Origin: Myxococcales bacterium | GTDB lineage: Bacteria > Myxococcota_A > Polyangia > Haliangiales > Haliangiaceae | Direction of reading: 5' to 3' | NCBI GenBank assembly: GCA_028287135.1 | Contig: JAQBQE010000001.1 | Coordinates: 1 to 64,000 of the forward strand | DNA: 64,000 nucleotides | Program-made: the position numbers and the translations under genes | Part shown: piece after piece, positions 52,720-63,499 of the stretch | Numbering within the stretch: position 1 is the stretch's first letter | Layout: each line of letters begins with the position of its first letter | Notes under the pieces: generated by a model | Told to the model about the DNA's origin: nothing | Database searches by the model: none | Seen by the model: the letters and a program-made list of their open reading frames with translations, nothing else

Positions 52720-52743
52720 ACTTCCACACATGTGGTTGTTGCA
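52720..52743. promoter_or_regulatory. Extended inverted repeat upstream of glgP
   Basis: The core CCACA-CA-TGTGG sits in a longer, partly matching palindrome (CAACTTCCACA and TGTGGTTGTTG). It lies about 120 bases upstream of the glucan phosphorylase start and 25-50 bases upstream of the smr gene start on the other strand. It may be an operator serving either gene. Confidence 0.35.
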
Positions 52744-52859
52744 GCGGGGGCGGAGCGCCGCTTCGTTGTATTTGGCAACGCTGGCGCGGCTTTGGCCCCA
52801 CGTCCCTTGCACAGCCTCGTGGGCGCGGGCAACGTGCGCCGCCTCGGAGGTAGTAACTG

Positions 52860-54509
52860 ATGTCCTCGCACCCGCGCGTCGCGTACTTCTGCATGGAGTA
52901 CGGACTCGACTCGACGTTCCCGATCTACGCCGGCGGTCTCGGTATCCTGGCCGGCGATCACATGAAGTCCGCCGGCGATCTGCGGGCGCCGATCACCGGA
53001 GTCGGACTGTTCTGGGACGAGGGTTACACACGTCAGGTCGTCGGACCGGGGGGCGGCCTCGAGGACCAGTACCCGAAGACGCCGCGTGATGCGGTGCGTC
53101 GGCTCGACGTGATGGTCGAGGTCACGGTCCGCGGCAAGCGGGTCCCGCTCCGCGCGTGGAAGGTCGAGCGGTTCATCACGTCGAACCTGTACCTGCTCGA
53201 GCCCGAGCACGAGGAAGATCGCTGGATCACGCAGCGGCTGTACGGCGGCGCCAGCGAGGATCGCCTGGCCCAGGAGATCCTGCTCGGCGTGGGCGGCGTC
53301 CGGCTGCTCGAGGTCCTCGGCGTGCCCGTCGACCTCTATCACTTCAACGAAGGCCACGCGGTGTTCGCGGGGCTCGAGCTGCTGCGGTCGTCGAAGTTCG
53401 GCGGCTCGACGCTGCGTGAACGCCTCGACCGCTTGCGGCCCCACGTGGTGTTCACGACGCACACGCCGGTCCCCGCGGGCAACGAGGTCCACGAGCTCGC
53501 GCTGATGCGCAAGATGGATGCGGACCTCGGCTTCACCGACGCGGAGCTCGAGGTCGTGGGCGGTGATCCATTCTCGATGACCGTCGCGGGGCTCCGGCTC
53601 GCACGTCTCGCCAACGGTGTCGCAGAGCTCCATGGCGAGACCGCGCGTGAGATGTGGCGAACCGTCGACGGCGCGGCACCGATCATCGCGATCACCAACG
53701 GCGTTCACGCGCCGACCTGGCAGGACGCACGGGTTCGCGCCGCGCTGGTCGCGGACAAGCCGCGCGAGCGCCAGGATGCGCAGCTGTGGCACGCGCACCA
53801 GGTCATGAAGGCGGAGCTGATCGAGGAGATCGCTGCTCGCACCGGGATTCGACTCGCGGTCGATCGCTTGCTGATCGGCTTTGCGCGACGCGCTGCCACG
53901 TACAAGCGTGCCGACCTGCTGATCAGCGACGAGCGCGCGCTCGCGCGGCTGTTCGAGCAGGGCGTCCAGATCGTCTACAGCGGGAAGGCACATCCGCGCG
54001 ACACGCAGGGCAAGGCGCTGATCGGCAAGCTGATCGAAGCGTCGAAGAAGCATCCGCGCGAGATCGTGTTCCTCCAGAACTACGACATGCGGCTCGGCGC
54101 GCTGCTGACCCGCGGGACCGATGTGTGGCTCAACAATCCGCGGCGCCCGCTCGAGGCATCGGGGACATCCGGCATGAAGGCGGCGATGAACGGGATCCCG
54201 AACCTGTCGATCCTCGACGGCTGGTGGCCCGAGGGATGCGAGCACGGCGTCACGGGCTGGAAGATCGGCGATGCGGATCCGAGCGATGACGCGTTCGACG
54301 AGAAGGACATGGCCCGCGTCGACAAGCGAGATCGCGACCTCCTGAACTCGGTGATCGAGCGCGAGGTGCTGCCGTCGTACAAGGAGCGCGCGCGCTGGGT
54401 GTCGATCATGCGCGCCAGCATCGCGATGTCGGAGTGGCGGTTCTCCTCGGACCGGATGATCGAGGACTACCTGACCAAGGTCTACGGCGCGACCGAGGCC
54501 GCGCGGTAG
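52860..54509 (+). CDS. glgP: Alpha-glucan (glycogen/starch) phosphorylase, short type
   Basis: 549 residues. It opens with the family pattern VAYFCMEYGLDSTFPIYAGGLGILAGDHMKSAGDL, then FNEGHAVFAGLELL, TTHTPVPAGNE, ITNGVHAPTW, and near the end NPRRPLEASGTSGMKAAMNGIPNLSILDGWWPEG with the PLP-binding lysine. It belongs to the TIGR02094-like type of GT35, but lacks the extra 250-300 residues of the longest members. It degrades alpha-1,4-glucans to glucose 1-phosphate. No glycogen synthase or branching enzyme is nearby. Overlaps the stop of the convergent lipoprotein gene by 28 bases. Confidence 0.93.
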   Translation: MSSHPRVAYFCMEYGLDSTFPIYAGGLGILAGDHMKSAGDLRAPITGVGLFWDEGYTRQVVGPGGGLEDQYPKTPRDAVRRLDVMVEVTVRGKRVPLRAWKVERFITSNLYLLEPEHEEDRWITQRLYGGASEDRLAQEILLGVGGVRLLEVLGVPVDLYHFNEGHAVFAGLELLRSSKFGGSTLRERLDRLRPHVVFTTHTPVPAGNEVHELALMRKMDADLGFTDAELEVVGGDPFSMTVAGLRLARLANGVAELHGETAREMWRTVDGAAPIIAITNGVHAPTWQDARVRAALVADKPRERQDAQLWHAHQVMKAELIEEIAARTGIRLAVDRLLIGFARRAATYKRADLLISDERALARLFEQGVQIVYSGKAHPRDTQGKALIGKLIEASKKHPREIVFLQNYDMRLGALLTRGTDVWLNNPRRPLEASGTSGMKAAMNGIPNLSILDGWWPEGCEHGVTGWKIGDADPSDDAFDEKDMARVDKRDRDLLNSVIEREVLPSYKERARWVSIMRASIAMSEWRFSSDRMIEDYLTKVYGATEAAR

Positions 54510-55435
54510 AGGATCTGCTTGCGCTTGCCGCGCCACTCGAGGAGCACGGCATCTCCGAGCTGTTCGGCGGTCGCTTCGTCGAGAGCGCGGTGCGGCGTGA
54601 CTCGCAGGCACGGGTGGTCGCCGGGGTCGGCCGCGCGCTCGTAAAAATGCCAGTGCTCCTCCTCGCGCTGGCCATCGAGCACGTACGCATCGTCGTAGCT
54701 CCAGCTCGACGCGTTCGCGCACGCGATCTTCGAACCGTCCGGGCTGCGGACCGTCACGCGCCGGCGATAGGTCGCGTCGAGCCGCGTCTCGCTGCGGCGG
54801 ATGATCTCCCACCACTCGGTCTCGTCGCGGACGTTGCCATCGTCGTCGTAGCTGGTCGCGTCCCAGCGCCACGGTCCATAGAGCGAGGGCTTCGCCGGCC
54901 ACGGATCCTCGGGAAGCTCGGCGACCTTGGCGTCGACCTGGAGCAGCGTCTGTGTGCCGCCAGGCCAGCGCAGGCGGAGCCGCTCGCCGTCGAGGTCGGC
55001 GCTGTACTCGCCGGCGTGACGGAAGCCGTGGTCACACGGGCCAGGCTCGGCACGGTAGCCGGTCTCCTTGATCATGAAGCCTGTCCGCGTGATCTCGACG
55101 CGGACGTCGAACACCGCCCGCTGGCGATACCAGGGTCGTTGGTTGCACGCGAACGGAACGCGGTTGTCGGAGTGCACCTCGACGGTGCGAACGTACCGAC
55201 CGACGAGCTCGGTCGGCGTCGCGCCGGGGCGAAACTGCCACGCTTCGTCCTCGACCCGCGTGGTCCCGGCCTCGGCCGTGCGCAGCATCCAGCGCCAGCT
55301 CCCCACGAGCTTCGCGAGCGTGAACATCCGCTCGGGAGGTCCTGGACGCGTCGCGGCAGGCGCACCCGCGCCGGGCGGCTGACACGCGGCGATCAGCACG
55401 AGGCACACCGCGCCGAGAAAGCGCGGAGCCGTCAT
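54482..55435 (-). CDS. Lipoprotein of unknown function
   Basis: 317 residues from ATG (MTAPRFLGAVCLVLIAACQPP), lipobox IAAC at residue 18; the ORF track start lies 200 codons too early. The mature part is a beta-rich domain (LVGSWRWMLRTAEAGTTRVEDEAWQF, then CDHGFRHAGEYSADLDGERLRLRW and YGPWRWDATSYDDDGNVRDETEWWEII) with two related halves of lipocalin-like strand pattern and several paired cysteines. It is coupled to the upstream 88-residue gene (TGATG overlap). Probably a periplasmic or outer-membrane protein; no family recognised. Confidence 0.72.
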   Translation of the reverse strand: MTAPRFLGAVCLVLIAACQPPGAGAPAATRPGPPERMFTLAKLVGSWRWMLRTAEAGTTRVEDEAWQFRPGATPTELVGRYVRTVEVHSDNRVPFACNQRPWYRQRAVFDVRVEITRTGFMIKETGYRAEPGPCDHGFRHAGEYSADLDGERLRLRWPGGTQTLLQVDAKVAELPEDPWPAKPSLYGPWRWDATSYDDDGNVRDETEWWEIIRRSETRLDATYRRRVTVRSPDGSKIACANASSWSYDDAYVLDGQREEEHWHFYERAADPGDHPCLRVTPHRALDEATAEQLGDAVLLEWRGKRKQILYRAASVAP

Positions 55436-55701
55436 CAGCGGGGACGGCGCGCGTACGTGTCGGTGACGATCTTCGCGATCGCCTGGTCGGATAGGGCCGC
55501 GGGCCGCTGGTGCGCACCCTTGCCGGGCTGGTCGAACTCCCACGCGACCGTCGCCGCGAGGCGCTGCGTGGCATCCGCCTCCGTGTAGCCGAGGCGGAAC
55601 AGGAGCCCGGCGCGGCTCGCGAGCTCGGCGGCAGCGACCTTGGCGCGCTGATCGGCGCCGTCGGTGCGAGGTGGCGCGGTGTTCATCCAGGAGAAGGCCA
55701 T
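55435..55701 (-). CDS. Small conserved-looking helical protein
   Basis: 88 residues (MAFSWMNTAPPRTDGADQRAKVAAAELASRAGLLFRLGYTEADATQRLAATVAWEFDQPG). The middle is helical with regular leucine spacing and contains no signal peptide or membrane segment. Third-position bias and the TGATG junction with the lipoprotein gene support a real gene. It is divergent from the PEGA-type gene with starts only about 20 bases apart. Function unknown. Confidence 0.6.
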   Translation of the reverse strand: MAFSWMNTAPPRTDGADQRAKVAAAELASRAGLLFRLGYTEADATQRLAATVAWEFDQPGKGAHQRPAALSDQAIAKIVTDTYARRPR

Positions 55702-55721
55702 GGCGCGAGTATACTGTGGCG

Positions 55722-56927
55722 GTGAGGGTGCTGATCGCGTGCGCGCTGATCATCGTGATCCCGTGCGAAGCGCGGGCCGATGGCGCAGGTGTGATCGCCG
55801 TCAGCAAGGGGGAACGGGCCACCGTCGGTGCGGCCATGGCGCAGGCGATGACGGGCAGGGCGGGCCGGATCGTCGAGGATGCCGTGGGCGAGGCGCGAGC
55901 GGCGCTCAGCGCAGGCGCAGTCCCGATCGAGCGCGTGCAGAAGTTTCGCCGGGTGGTCGATCTGGTCAACGAGGGCTGGCGCGCGTACACGCGGGTCGCG
56001 GTCGAGGTCGCTGCCGGTCGGCTCGCCGCGGCGCGCACCGAGGCCGAGCCACTGGTGGCGCTGCCGGGTGGCCCCGAGCTCTATGCCGACGCCGCGCTGC
56101 GCCTGGGTGCCGTGCTCGGGCATCTCGGTCGGCGCGCGGAGGCACAGGCGGTCCTCGCGCTCGCGATCGCACTCGACCCCGAGCGACCGATCACACTCGC
56201 CGAGTTCTCGCCGGATGTCGTCGAGGCGGTCGATGCGGCGCGCGCCGCGCCGGTTGCCTTGCAGCGGGTTCGCATCGTGACCCGGCCCGCCGGTGCGCTG
56301 ATCCGGATCGACAGCAAGGACGTCGGTCGGTCGCCGCTCGAGGTCCAGCTCACGCGTGGCCAGCACCTCGTGATCGCGCGCGCGCCGATGCATCATCCGG
56401 CGGTGCAGGGCGTGCCGATCGATGCAGCCTCCGTCGAGATCGATCTCGAGCGTGACGACGAGGCAGCGCGGATCGCGGCGGGCGCCACGCAAGGGCTCGA
56501 GGAGCCGGCGGCCCAGCAGCTGATCACCGCCACCCTGCGGTTCGCGGATCTCGACGAGGTGGTCCTGGTCGCCGACACCGTTCGTCGGGGTGGGCCGACG
56601 CTGCTCGTCCAGCGCTGCGCGGGCGTGCCGGCCCGGTGCAGCGCGGTCGTCGACGTCGGCTATGGCGATCGCAGCGGGCTTGCGGCTGCGGCGCGCACGG
56701 CGTGGGATGCGGCGCGCAGTGGCGACCTCCGGTATCCGCCGTCGGTCCTCGGCGAGCGTGACGGTCAGACCGATGACGGCCGCTGCAAGGCATGCCGAAA
56801 TCCGTGGCTGTGGACCGGCGTGGGAGCTGCGGTCGTCGCCGCGACGGTGATCACGATCGCCGTCGTGTCAGGATCGCAGCCTCCACCGATCGTCGGCGTC
56901 GATGGCGGCGCGTTCGGTGCGCGTTAG
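55722..56927 (+). CDS. Exported PEGA-like protein with C-terminal membrane helix
   Basis: About 401 residues from GTG (VRVLIACALIIVIPCEARA, a signal peptide); a GTG 2 codons earlier is possible. Residues about 30-170 are helical (KFRRVVDLVNEGWRAYTRVAVEVAAGRLAAARTEAEPLVALP). A PEGA domain follows (about 185-225: RIVTRPAGALIRIDSKDVGRSPLEVQLTRGQHLVIARA). A C-terminal hydrophobic segment (PWLWTGVGAAVVAATVITIAVVSG, about 362-385) could anchor it. The arrangement is common in Myxococcota periplasmic proteins of unknown role. A TATACT hexamer lies just before the start. Confidence 0.75.
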   Translation: MRVLIACALIIVIPCEARADGAGVIAVSKGERATVGAAMAQAMTGRAGRIVEDAVGEARAALSAGAVPIERVQKFRRVVDLVNEGWRAYTRVAVEVAAGRLAAARTEAEPLVALPGGPELYADAALRLGAVLGHLGRRAEAQAVLALAIALDPERPITLAEFSPDVVEAVDAARAAPVALQRVRIVTRPAGALIRIDSKDVGRSPLEVQLTRGQHLVIARAPMHHPAVQGVPIDAASVEIDLERDDEAARIAAGATQGLEEPAAQQLITATLRFADLDEVVLVADTVRRGGPTLLVQRCAGVPARCSAVVDVGYGDRSGLAAAARTAWDAARSGDLRYPPSVLGERDGQTDDGRCKACRNPWLWTGVGAAVVAATVITIAVVSGSQPPPIVGVDGGAFGAR

Positions 56928-56934
56928 CCGTCGC

Positions 56935-58131
56935 CTACGGGGCCGACCAGTTACAGCCGAGCTCGTCCTGCGCGATGTGGCAGCGCAGGCACATCCGGCG
57001 ATTGCCCCGATCGAGCGCCTCGCAGCGAGCACTTCCGCGCCAGCCGCGCGGGTGCGGTGATGCGCCGAGCTTGCCGGGCTCGTTGCTGTGGCAGGTCAGG
57101 CAATCCTCCTCGCGGTGACACGAGGCGCAGCTCGTGATGTTCTTCCGTGCCTCGCGTGCGTGGCCGTTCGGTCCCATCCCGGCGGTGGCCCAACCTGGCG
57201 GGTGAAACGCGCCGCCCGGCTGCGCGGCATCGAAGCCCGACGTGACGCGCGTGCCGACCCCGGAGCGCTCGTGACAGGCGACGCAGAACGACTGCGCGCG
57301 ATGACACGCGGAACAGTCAGGCGTGCCGCGCTTGGCCTCGACGCCGTGGGTCAGCACGTAGTTTCCTGGATGGAACTCCATCGGCTTCACGACGCCCTGG
57401 TGACACGCGAGGCACTCGGAGCGGTCGTGACACGCGGTGCACGTGGCGCCGACCTGCCGGGCCTCCTGCTTGTGATCTCTCGCAAAGCTCGGGCCGTGCG
57501 CATCACCGAGCCCGGTGCTGCGCGGCACCAGCGCGCCGTGCGCGAACTGGGTCTCGATCAGTCCGCCGAGCTTGGTCACGTGGCAGTCGGCGCATCGCCG
57601 CTCCTGCGTTCCATCGGTGTGGCACGACAGGCAGGAGCTCATCGTCGGCAGCTGCCGTGTCGTCGCGAGGTCGACCTTGGTCATGTCGCCGTGGCAGGTC
57701 ACGCAGGCCGTCTTGACGTGTGCGCTGTGATCGAACTTGAGCGGTGGCGGCGTCAGGTAGACCCGCTCGACGACGCGCTCGGGCGTCCATCCGGGATGGC
57801 ACGCGACGCATGCGGCAGGTGGCGCTCCGGCGACGACCCTGGTCGGCTCGGCGCGATCGATCGGATGACACGCGCGGCACTCCGCCTCGGTCGGGATCAG
57901 GTTGTCCACGGCGGATCGTGACGTGGCCGCGGCCGCGTGACAGCTCGCGCACGTGGCGCCGCGGGCGAGGTGCATGCGATGCGAGAACGTGAGGGGCAGG
58001 CGCTGCTCGGGATACACGACGGGTGACCACGAGGTGGATCCGGTGACCGCGTCGTCGCGTTCGGCGCGCACGACCGCGGCGCCGAGCCCCGCGGCGATCA
58101 CGAACAGTGGGAGGAACCGGAGGAACTTCAT
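56935..58131 (-). CDS. Periplasmic 13-heme cytochrome c
   Basis: 398 residues with a signal peptide (MKFLRFLPLFVIAAGLGAAVVRA). It contains 13 CXXCH heme-binding motifs: CASCH, CRACH, CVACH, CVTCH, CLSCH, CADCH, CTACH, CLACH, CSACH, CVACH, CASCH, CLTCH and CLRCH. Spacer segments are histidine-rich (FDHSAHVKTA, FARDHKQ) and provide distal ligands. The density, one heme per 30 residues, and length resemble decaheme MtrA-type conduit cytochromes but with extra hemes. It overlaps the downstream end of the barrel gene by 4 bases (ATGA), and translation of the barrel precedes it. Together they could carry electrons across the outer membrane. Confidence 0.92.
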   Translation of the reverse strand: MKFLRFLPLFVIAAGLGAAVVRAERDDAVTGSTSWSPVVYPEQRLPLTFSHRMHLARGATCASCHAAAATSRSAVDNLIPTEAECRACHPIDRAEPTRVVAGAPPAACVACHPGWTPERVVERVYLTPPPLKFDHSAHVKTACVTCHGDMTKVDLATTRQLPTMSSCLSCHTDGTQERRCADCHVTKLGGLIETQFAHGALVPRSTGLGDAHGPSFARDHKQEARQVGATCTACHDRSECLACHQGVVKPMEFHPGNYVLTHGVEAKRGTPDCSACHRAQSFCVACHERSGVGTRVTSGFDAAQPGGAFHPPGWATAGMGPNGHAREARKNITSCASCHREEDCLTCHSNEPGKLGASPHPRGWRGSARCEALDRGNRRMCLRCHIAQDELGCNWSAP

Positions 58132-59720
58132 GGCTCGGGCGCGAAGGCGAGGTCGAGGATCGCGAACACCCGCGTCTGGAACTGGTGAATCTGATCGTGA
58201 TCAGCCTCGGCGACCACATGCAGGCCGACCGAATCGGCGATCCGCAGCGAGCTCGATAACACCGCGGAGCTGGTGACGAAGTCGGAGCGATCTTCGCGCC
58301 GAACCCCGAGCACGATCACGCGCCCGCGCAACCACAGCGACGGCCGCGCCTGCCACGCGAGCTCTCCGGTGCCGCCGATCCGACGCCCGCCGTAGCCGTC
58401 GTCCCACAGGCCATCGATCCGTCCGCGCACGCCGCGAGCGAGCGGATGCTCGACGCCGGCGTCGACGCCCCCGGCGAACGCTCCATCCTCTGCGTTCGCG
58501 TAGCGGCGGAGCCAGCCGTTCGCGCGAATGCGCAGCGCGCCGGCAAACTGGTAGCCGAGCCGCAGATCGGTGGTCGGCTCGATCGAGAACGCATTGAAGA
58601 TCGAGTCGCCGTCGAACGTGGGCAGGAAGTACTCGACCGTGGGCTCGACGATGTGATCGCCGCGACGCACCCGGATTCCTGCATCGGCCCGATCGATCGC
58701 GGCATGGAGCAGCGACAGCCGCGCGTTCGCATACGGCGAGATCGCGAACGATCCAGCGCGCAGCTCGCCGTGCACGCGCGCGTGGATGCGCTCCTCGTTG
58801 ACGCCGGTCGCCGGTGCTTGCCCGGCATCGTCGGGATACAGCCCGAGATCCGGGTAGGGCAGGCGATCGACCTCGTCGAACACGCCGACGGTCTCGGACC
58901 ACGTCCGCCGGTACCCGATCTCCGCGCCGATCCGACGCGTCCGCGAGGTCGCGACGGTGAAGCCGACGGTGGGCTGGCGCACCTGCCGTTGCGGACACAG
59001 CTCGTAGTCACTCGCGAGCTTCGAGCCCGTGATCGTCCGGTTGCGGTCGATCAGCTTCCAGGTGCCGGCCCCAGGGGTGGGGCCCTCGACATACTCCTGG
59101 CAGCCCGCGCCGGAGGTTCCATCGAGCTCGAACGCGGACAGCGCCAGTGGCGAGGCCGCGCGGACCCGCAGGCCCGCGGCCGCAGTGATCGCGAGTGGCA
59201 TCGGTAGCTCGTAACGCAGCGTTCCGCCGTCGAGGCCCGCGCTGCCCCAGCCATCGTCGGCGAGCACGCGGCCGAGCTGCAGGGTCACCCGGTCGTCGGC
59301 GAGGCCCTCGAGCGTCATGTGGGCGTAGAGCACGTCGAGCGCGGCAACCGATTCTGCGAGCTCGGGGATCACGTCGATCGAGTCGCGCTGCACCGACGGC
59401 GTCAGCTTGATCCGCCGCGTGATGAACGTTCCGAAGTCGTGATCGATGCGGAGATAGCTCTGCCACGAGATCCGGAGGCCGCGGTCGGGCAGGCGCTTCT
59501 GCCGGCGCGTCGCGGACAGGTTGCCGACATCCGTGATCCGGAGAGCGAGCGTCTGGCTGTAGCGGCGGCGGCCGAGGAACAGGTCGGGACCAACCAGCCG
59601 GTACTGCCGGAGCTGATACGCCTGGCCGATCGACTGCGCGCGCAGCCAGAACTCGTACGCGTGGGCATCGGAGGTCGTGGCAACCGCGAATGCGATCGCA
59701 GCGACGACGACCCTTCGCAT
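58128..59720 (-). CDS. Putative outer-membrane beta-barrel partner of the multiheme cytochrome
   Basis: 530 residues from ATG (MRRVVVAAIAFAVATTSDAHAYEFWLRAQ, a signal peptide). The ORF track start is rejected. The mature chain is a string of amphipathic beta strands (SYLRIDHDFGTFITRRIKL, VRRGDHIVEPTVEYFLPTFDG, TTDLRLGYQFAGALRIRANGWLRRYA) ending in a Phe-containing strand (RVFAILDLAFAPEP). No enzyme motif is visible. Translational coupling to a 13-heme cytochrome suggests an MtrB/PioB-like porin that holds the cytochrome, although it is shorter than typical MtrB (about 650-700). Sequence similarity to MtrB was not recognised by eye. Confidence 0.72.
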   Translation of the reverse strand: MRRVVVAAIAFAVATTSDAHAYEFWLRAQSIGQAYQLRQYRLVGPDLFLGRRRYSQTLALRITDVGNLSATRRQKRLPDRGLRISWQSYLRIDHDFGTFITRRIKLTPSVQRDSIDVIPELAESVAALDVLYAHMTLEGLADDRVTLQLGRVLADDGWGSAGLDGGTLRYELPMPLAITAAAGLRVRAASPLALSAFELDGTSGAGCQEYVEGPTPGAGTWKLIDRNRTITGSKLASDYELCPQRQVRQPTVGFTVATSRTRRIGAEIGYRRTWSETVGVFDEVDRLPYPDLGLYPDDAGQAPATGVNEERIHARVHGELRAGSFAISPYANARLSLLHAAIDRADAGIRVRRGDHIVEPTVEYFLPTFDGDSIFNAFSIEPTTDLRLGYQFAGALRIRANGWLRRYANAEDGAFAGGVDAGVEHPLARGVRGRIDGLWDDGYGGRRIGGTGELAWQARPSLWLRGRVIVLGVRREDRSDFVTSSAVLSSSLRIADSVGLHVVAEADHDQIHQFQTRVFAILDLAFAPEP

Positions 59721-59739
59721 CGAGGCGAACGGTATCACG

Positions 59740-61632
59740 TCACCTCGCGAGGAAGACCGTCTCGACGACCACCCGCGCACCGGTGCCGAGGGCAGCCACA
59801 CCCCATGCGCCACGTTGCCCGCCCTCGACGCTGCACGCCAGCAGCTCGGTGCCACCGAACACGAGTCGTGCCGACGAGCCTGCCAGCTCGAGGCGCGTGG
59901 TGACCGCCACCGCAGGATCGATCGGCGGGACCACCTTGCCGCTGCACAGGGTGCGGGTGGTGCCGCCCGAGCGCTGGACCAGGCGGGCTGCGACGCCGGG
60001 AACGACCTCGGCGACGAGCTCCTGCCCGGGCCCGAGGTGGCGCGCGACGAGGCCGACGCCGCCCTCGCGAACGAGCGTCGTTGCCGTCACCGAGCCGGTG
60101 GTCATCCGTGGCCCGCCGACGAGCGCACGCGCGATCTCCGAGAGCGCGGTCAGCTGCCAGCCATCGGTTCGCGAGACGGTCGCGGGGTCCGGTGCGCTCA
60201 GCACGGTCGTCGTCGCGGTGGTTCCACCGGGGACGACCGTGATCGTTCCCGACTGCGGACCGACCAGCGAGGGGCGGTAGATCCACGCCTGCTGCGATGC
60301 GTTCGCACCGTCGATCACGAGGACACTGCCATCCGCCAGCGCGATCAGCGAAGGCGCGAACAGGGCAGGGGGCGCATCCTCCGCGCGCCCGGTCGGCATC
60401 ACGGTCTGCCAGCGATCACTCGTCGGATCGTAGACCAGGAGCCCCGGAGCCGGCGAGCCGCCGATGCCGACCACGCGACCATCCTCGAGGCCGAGCAAGC
60501 GAACCCCCGCGAGGTCGGGCGCCCTGCTGATCGGACGCGCGATGTCGACGCCGGGTGCGATCACCGACGCGAGCCCGCTCGGGACCGCAGGATCCTCGGC
60601 GAACGCGGTGAGCACGGCGCCGCCTTCGAGCCGCGCTGCTTGCGCGTGGGTGTCCATGATCACGACCGAGCGTTCGGTCTCGAGCGTGAACCGATCCGCG
60701 GCGGTGAGCAGCACGGGGTTCGGCGTTCCGCCGGCGATCACGTACGCACGCTGGCCGGTGTCGTCGATCCCCGTGTCGAACACCGTGGCCCCGGTGCGAC
60801 CTGCTTCGAGCCTGGGCCCGTCGGTGTACGAGCCGAGCTCGCGGGTGTCGTAGATCTTGGTGCTCTTGCGAATGCCGCTGCCGGCGCACACCCCCGCGGC
60901 GACCTCCGCGCAGCCGCCGGCGATCAGGACGTGATCGTCGTCGGTCGCGATCGAGGTGTGGAACGCGCGCGACTCGATCAACACGGACTCCCCGAAGTCC
61001 GCTGGACCGTACAGCGTGATCACCTGACGTGGGCCACCGCTGATCGCCACCCGTCCATCCGGTAGCGGCGCGAGCGCGGTCCCCGCGAACCCGTTCTCGC
61101 CGAGGACCTCCGGCACGTCGATCGCGGTGAACGTCGCGGTCGCGGGATCGTAGTACTCGGCCGTGGACAGCCAGACGCCGGCGGCGTCGTAGCCTCCGAC
61201 GACGAGCACGCCCTCACCCGCGCGAGCGAGCAGTGGTGCGGTCCGTGGCTCGGTCAGCGTGCCGACGGTCGGGCAGAACCCGTTCGGGGGCGCCATGAAC
61301 ACCGGGATCGTCGCCGCGTCGGGGAGGTCCGAGAACGCCAGGACCGCGGTCTTGCCGATCGCACCGATCGCGCCACCACCGGTCACGACCTCGACGCCGA
61401 GCTGCTCGGTATCGGCCGGGAAGTCGGCAAGGTCGACACGCTCCTCGAGGCCGACGGCGCGCGTGACGTCGCGGCTCGACGCGAACGCCGTGACGCGAAT
61501 CCCGGTCGCGCCGCTCGGCCGCCCGCATGCGTGGTCGATCGGCGCGAGCGTCACGCGCGCAGCCGGCTCGCCACAGCCAAGGGCTGCGACGCAGGCCACG
61601 AGGGCACACGAACGGGACACCACCGAGCACAT
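59740..61632 (-). CDS. Kelch-repeat lipoprotein
   Basis: 630 residues from MCSVVSRSCALVACVAALGC, lipobox AALGC with Cys20; ORF track start lies beyond the kinase gene and is rejected. Kelch-like blades occur through most of the protein, e.g. GEGVLVVGGYDAAGVWLSTAEYYDPATATF, LPDGRVAISGGPRQVITLYGPA, DDDHVLIAGGCAEVAAGVCAG and LEDGRVVGIGGSPAPGLLVYDPTSDRW. These give a six- or seven-bladed propeller. The last 150 residues are strand-rich with a lectin-like look (LELAGSSARLVFGGTELLACSVEGGQ). Divergent from the Ser/Thr kinase gene with only 15 bases between the start codons. Confidence 0.8.
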   Translation of the reverse strand: MCSVVSRSCALVACVAALGCGEPAARVTLAPIDHACGRPSGATGIRVTAFASSRDVTRAVGLEERVDLADFPADTEQLGVEVVTGGGAIGAIGKTAVLAFSDLPDAATIPVFMAPPNGFCPTVGTLTEPRTAPLLARAGEGVLVVGGYDAAGVWLSTAEYYDPATATFTAIDVPEVLGENGFAGTALAPLPDGRVAISGGPRQVITLYGPADFGESVLIESRAFHTSIATDDDHVLIAGGCAEVAAGVCAGSGIRKSTKIYDTRELGSYTDGPRLEAGRTGATVFDTGIDDTGQRAYVIAGGTPNPVLLTAADRFTLETERSVVIMDTHAQAARLEGGAVLTAFAEDPAVPSGLASVIAPGVDIARPISRAPDLAGVRLLGLEDGRVVGIGGSPAPGLLVYDPTSDRWQTVMPTGRAEDAPPALFAPSLIALADGSVLVIDGANASQQAWIYRPSLVGPQSGTITVVPGGTTATTTVLSAPDPATVSRTDGWQLTALSEIARALVGGPRMTTGSVTATTLVREGGVGLVARHLGPGQELVAEVVPGVAARLVQRSGGTTRTLCSGKVVPPIDPAVAVTTRLELAGSSARLVFGGTELLACSVEGGQRGAWGVAALGTGARVVVETVFLAR

Positions 61633-61647
61633 GATACTCTCGCGGCG

Positions 61648-63492
<1,845 letters not shown>

Positions 63493-63499
63493 AGGCCGC

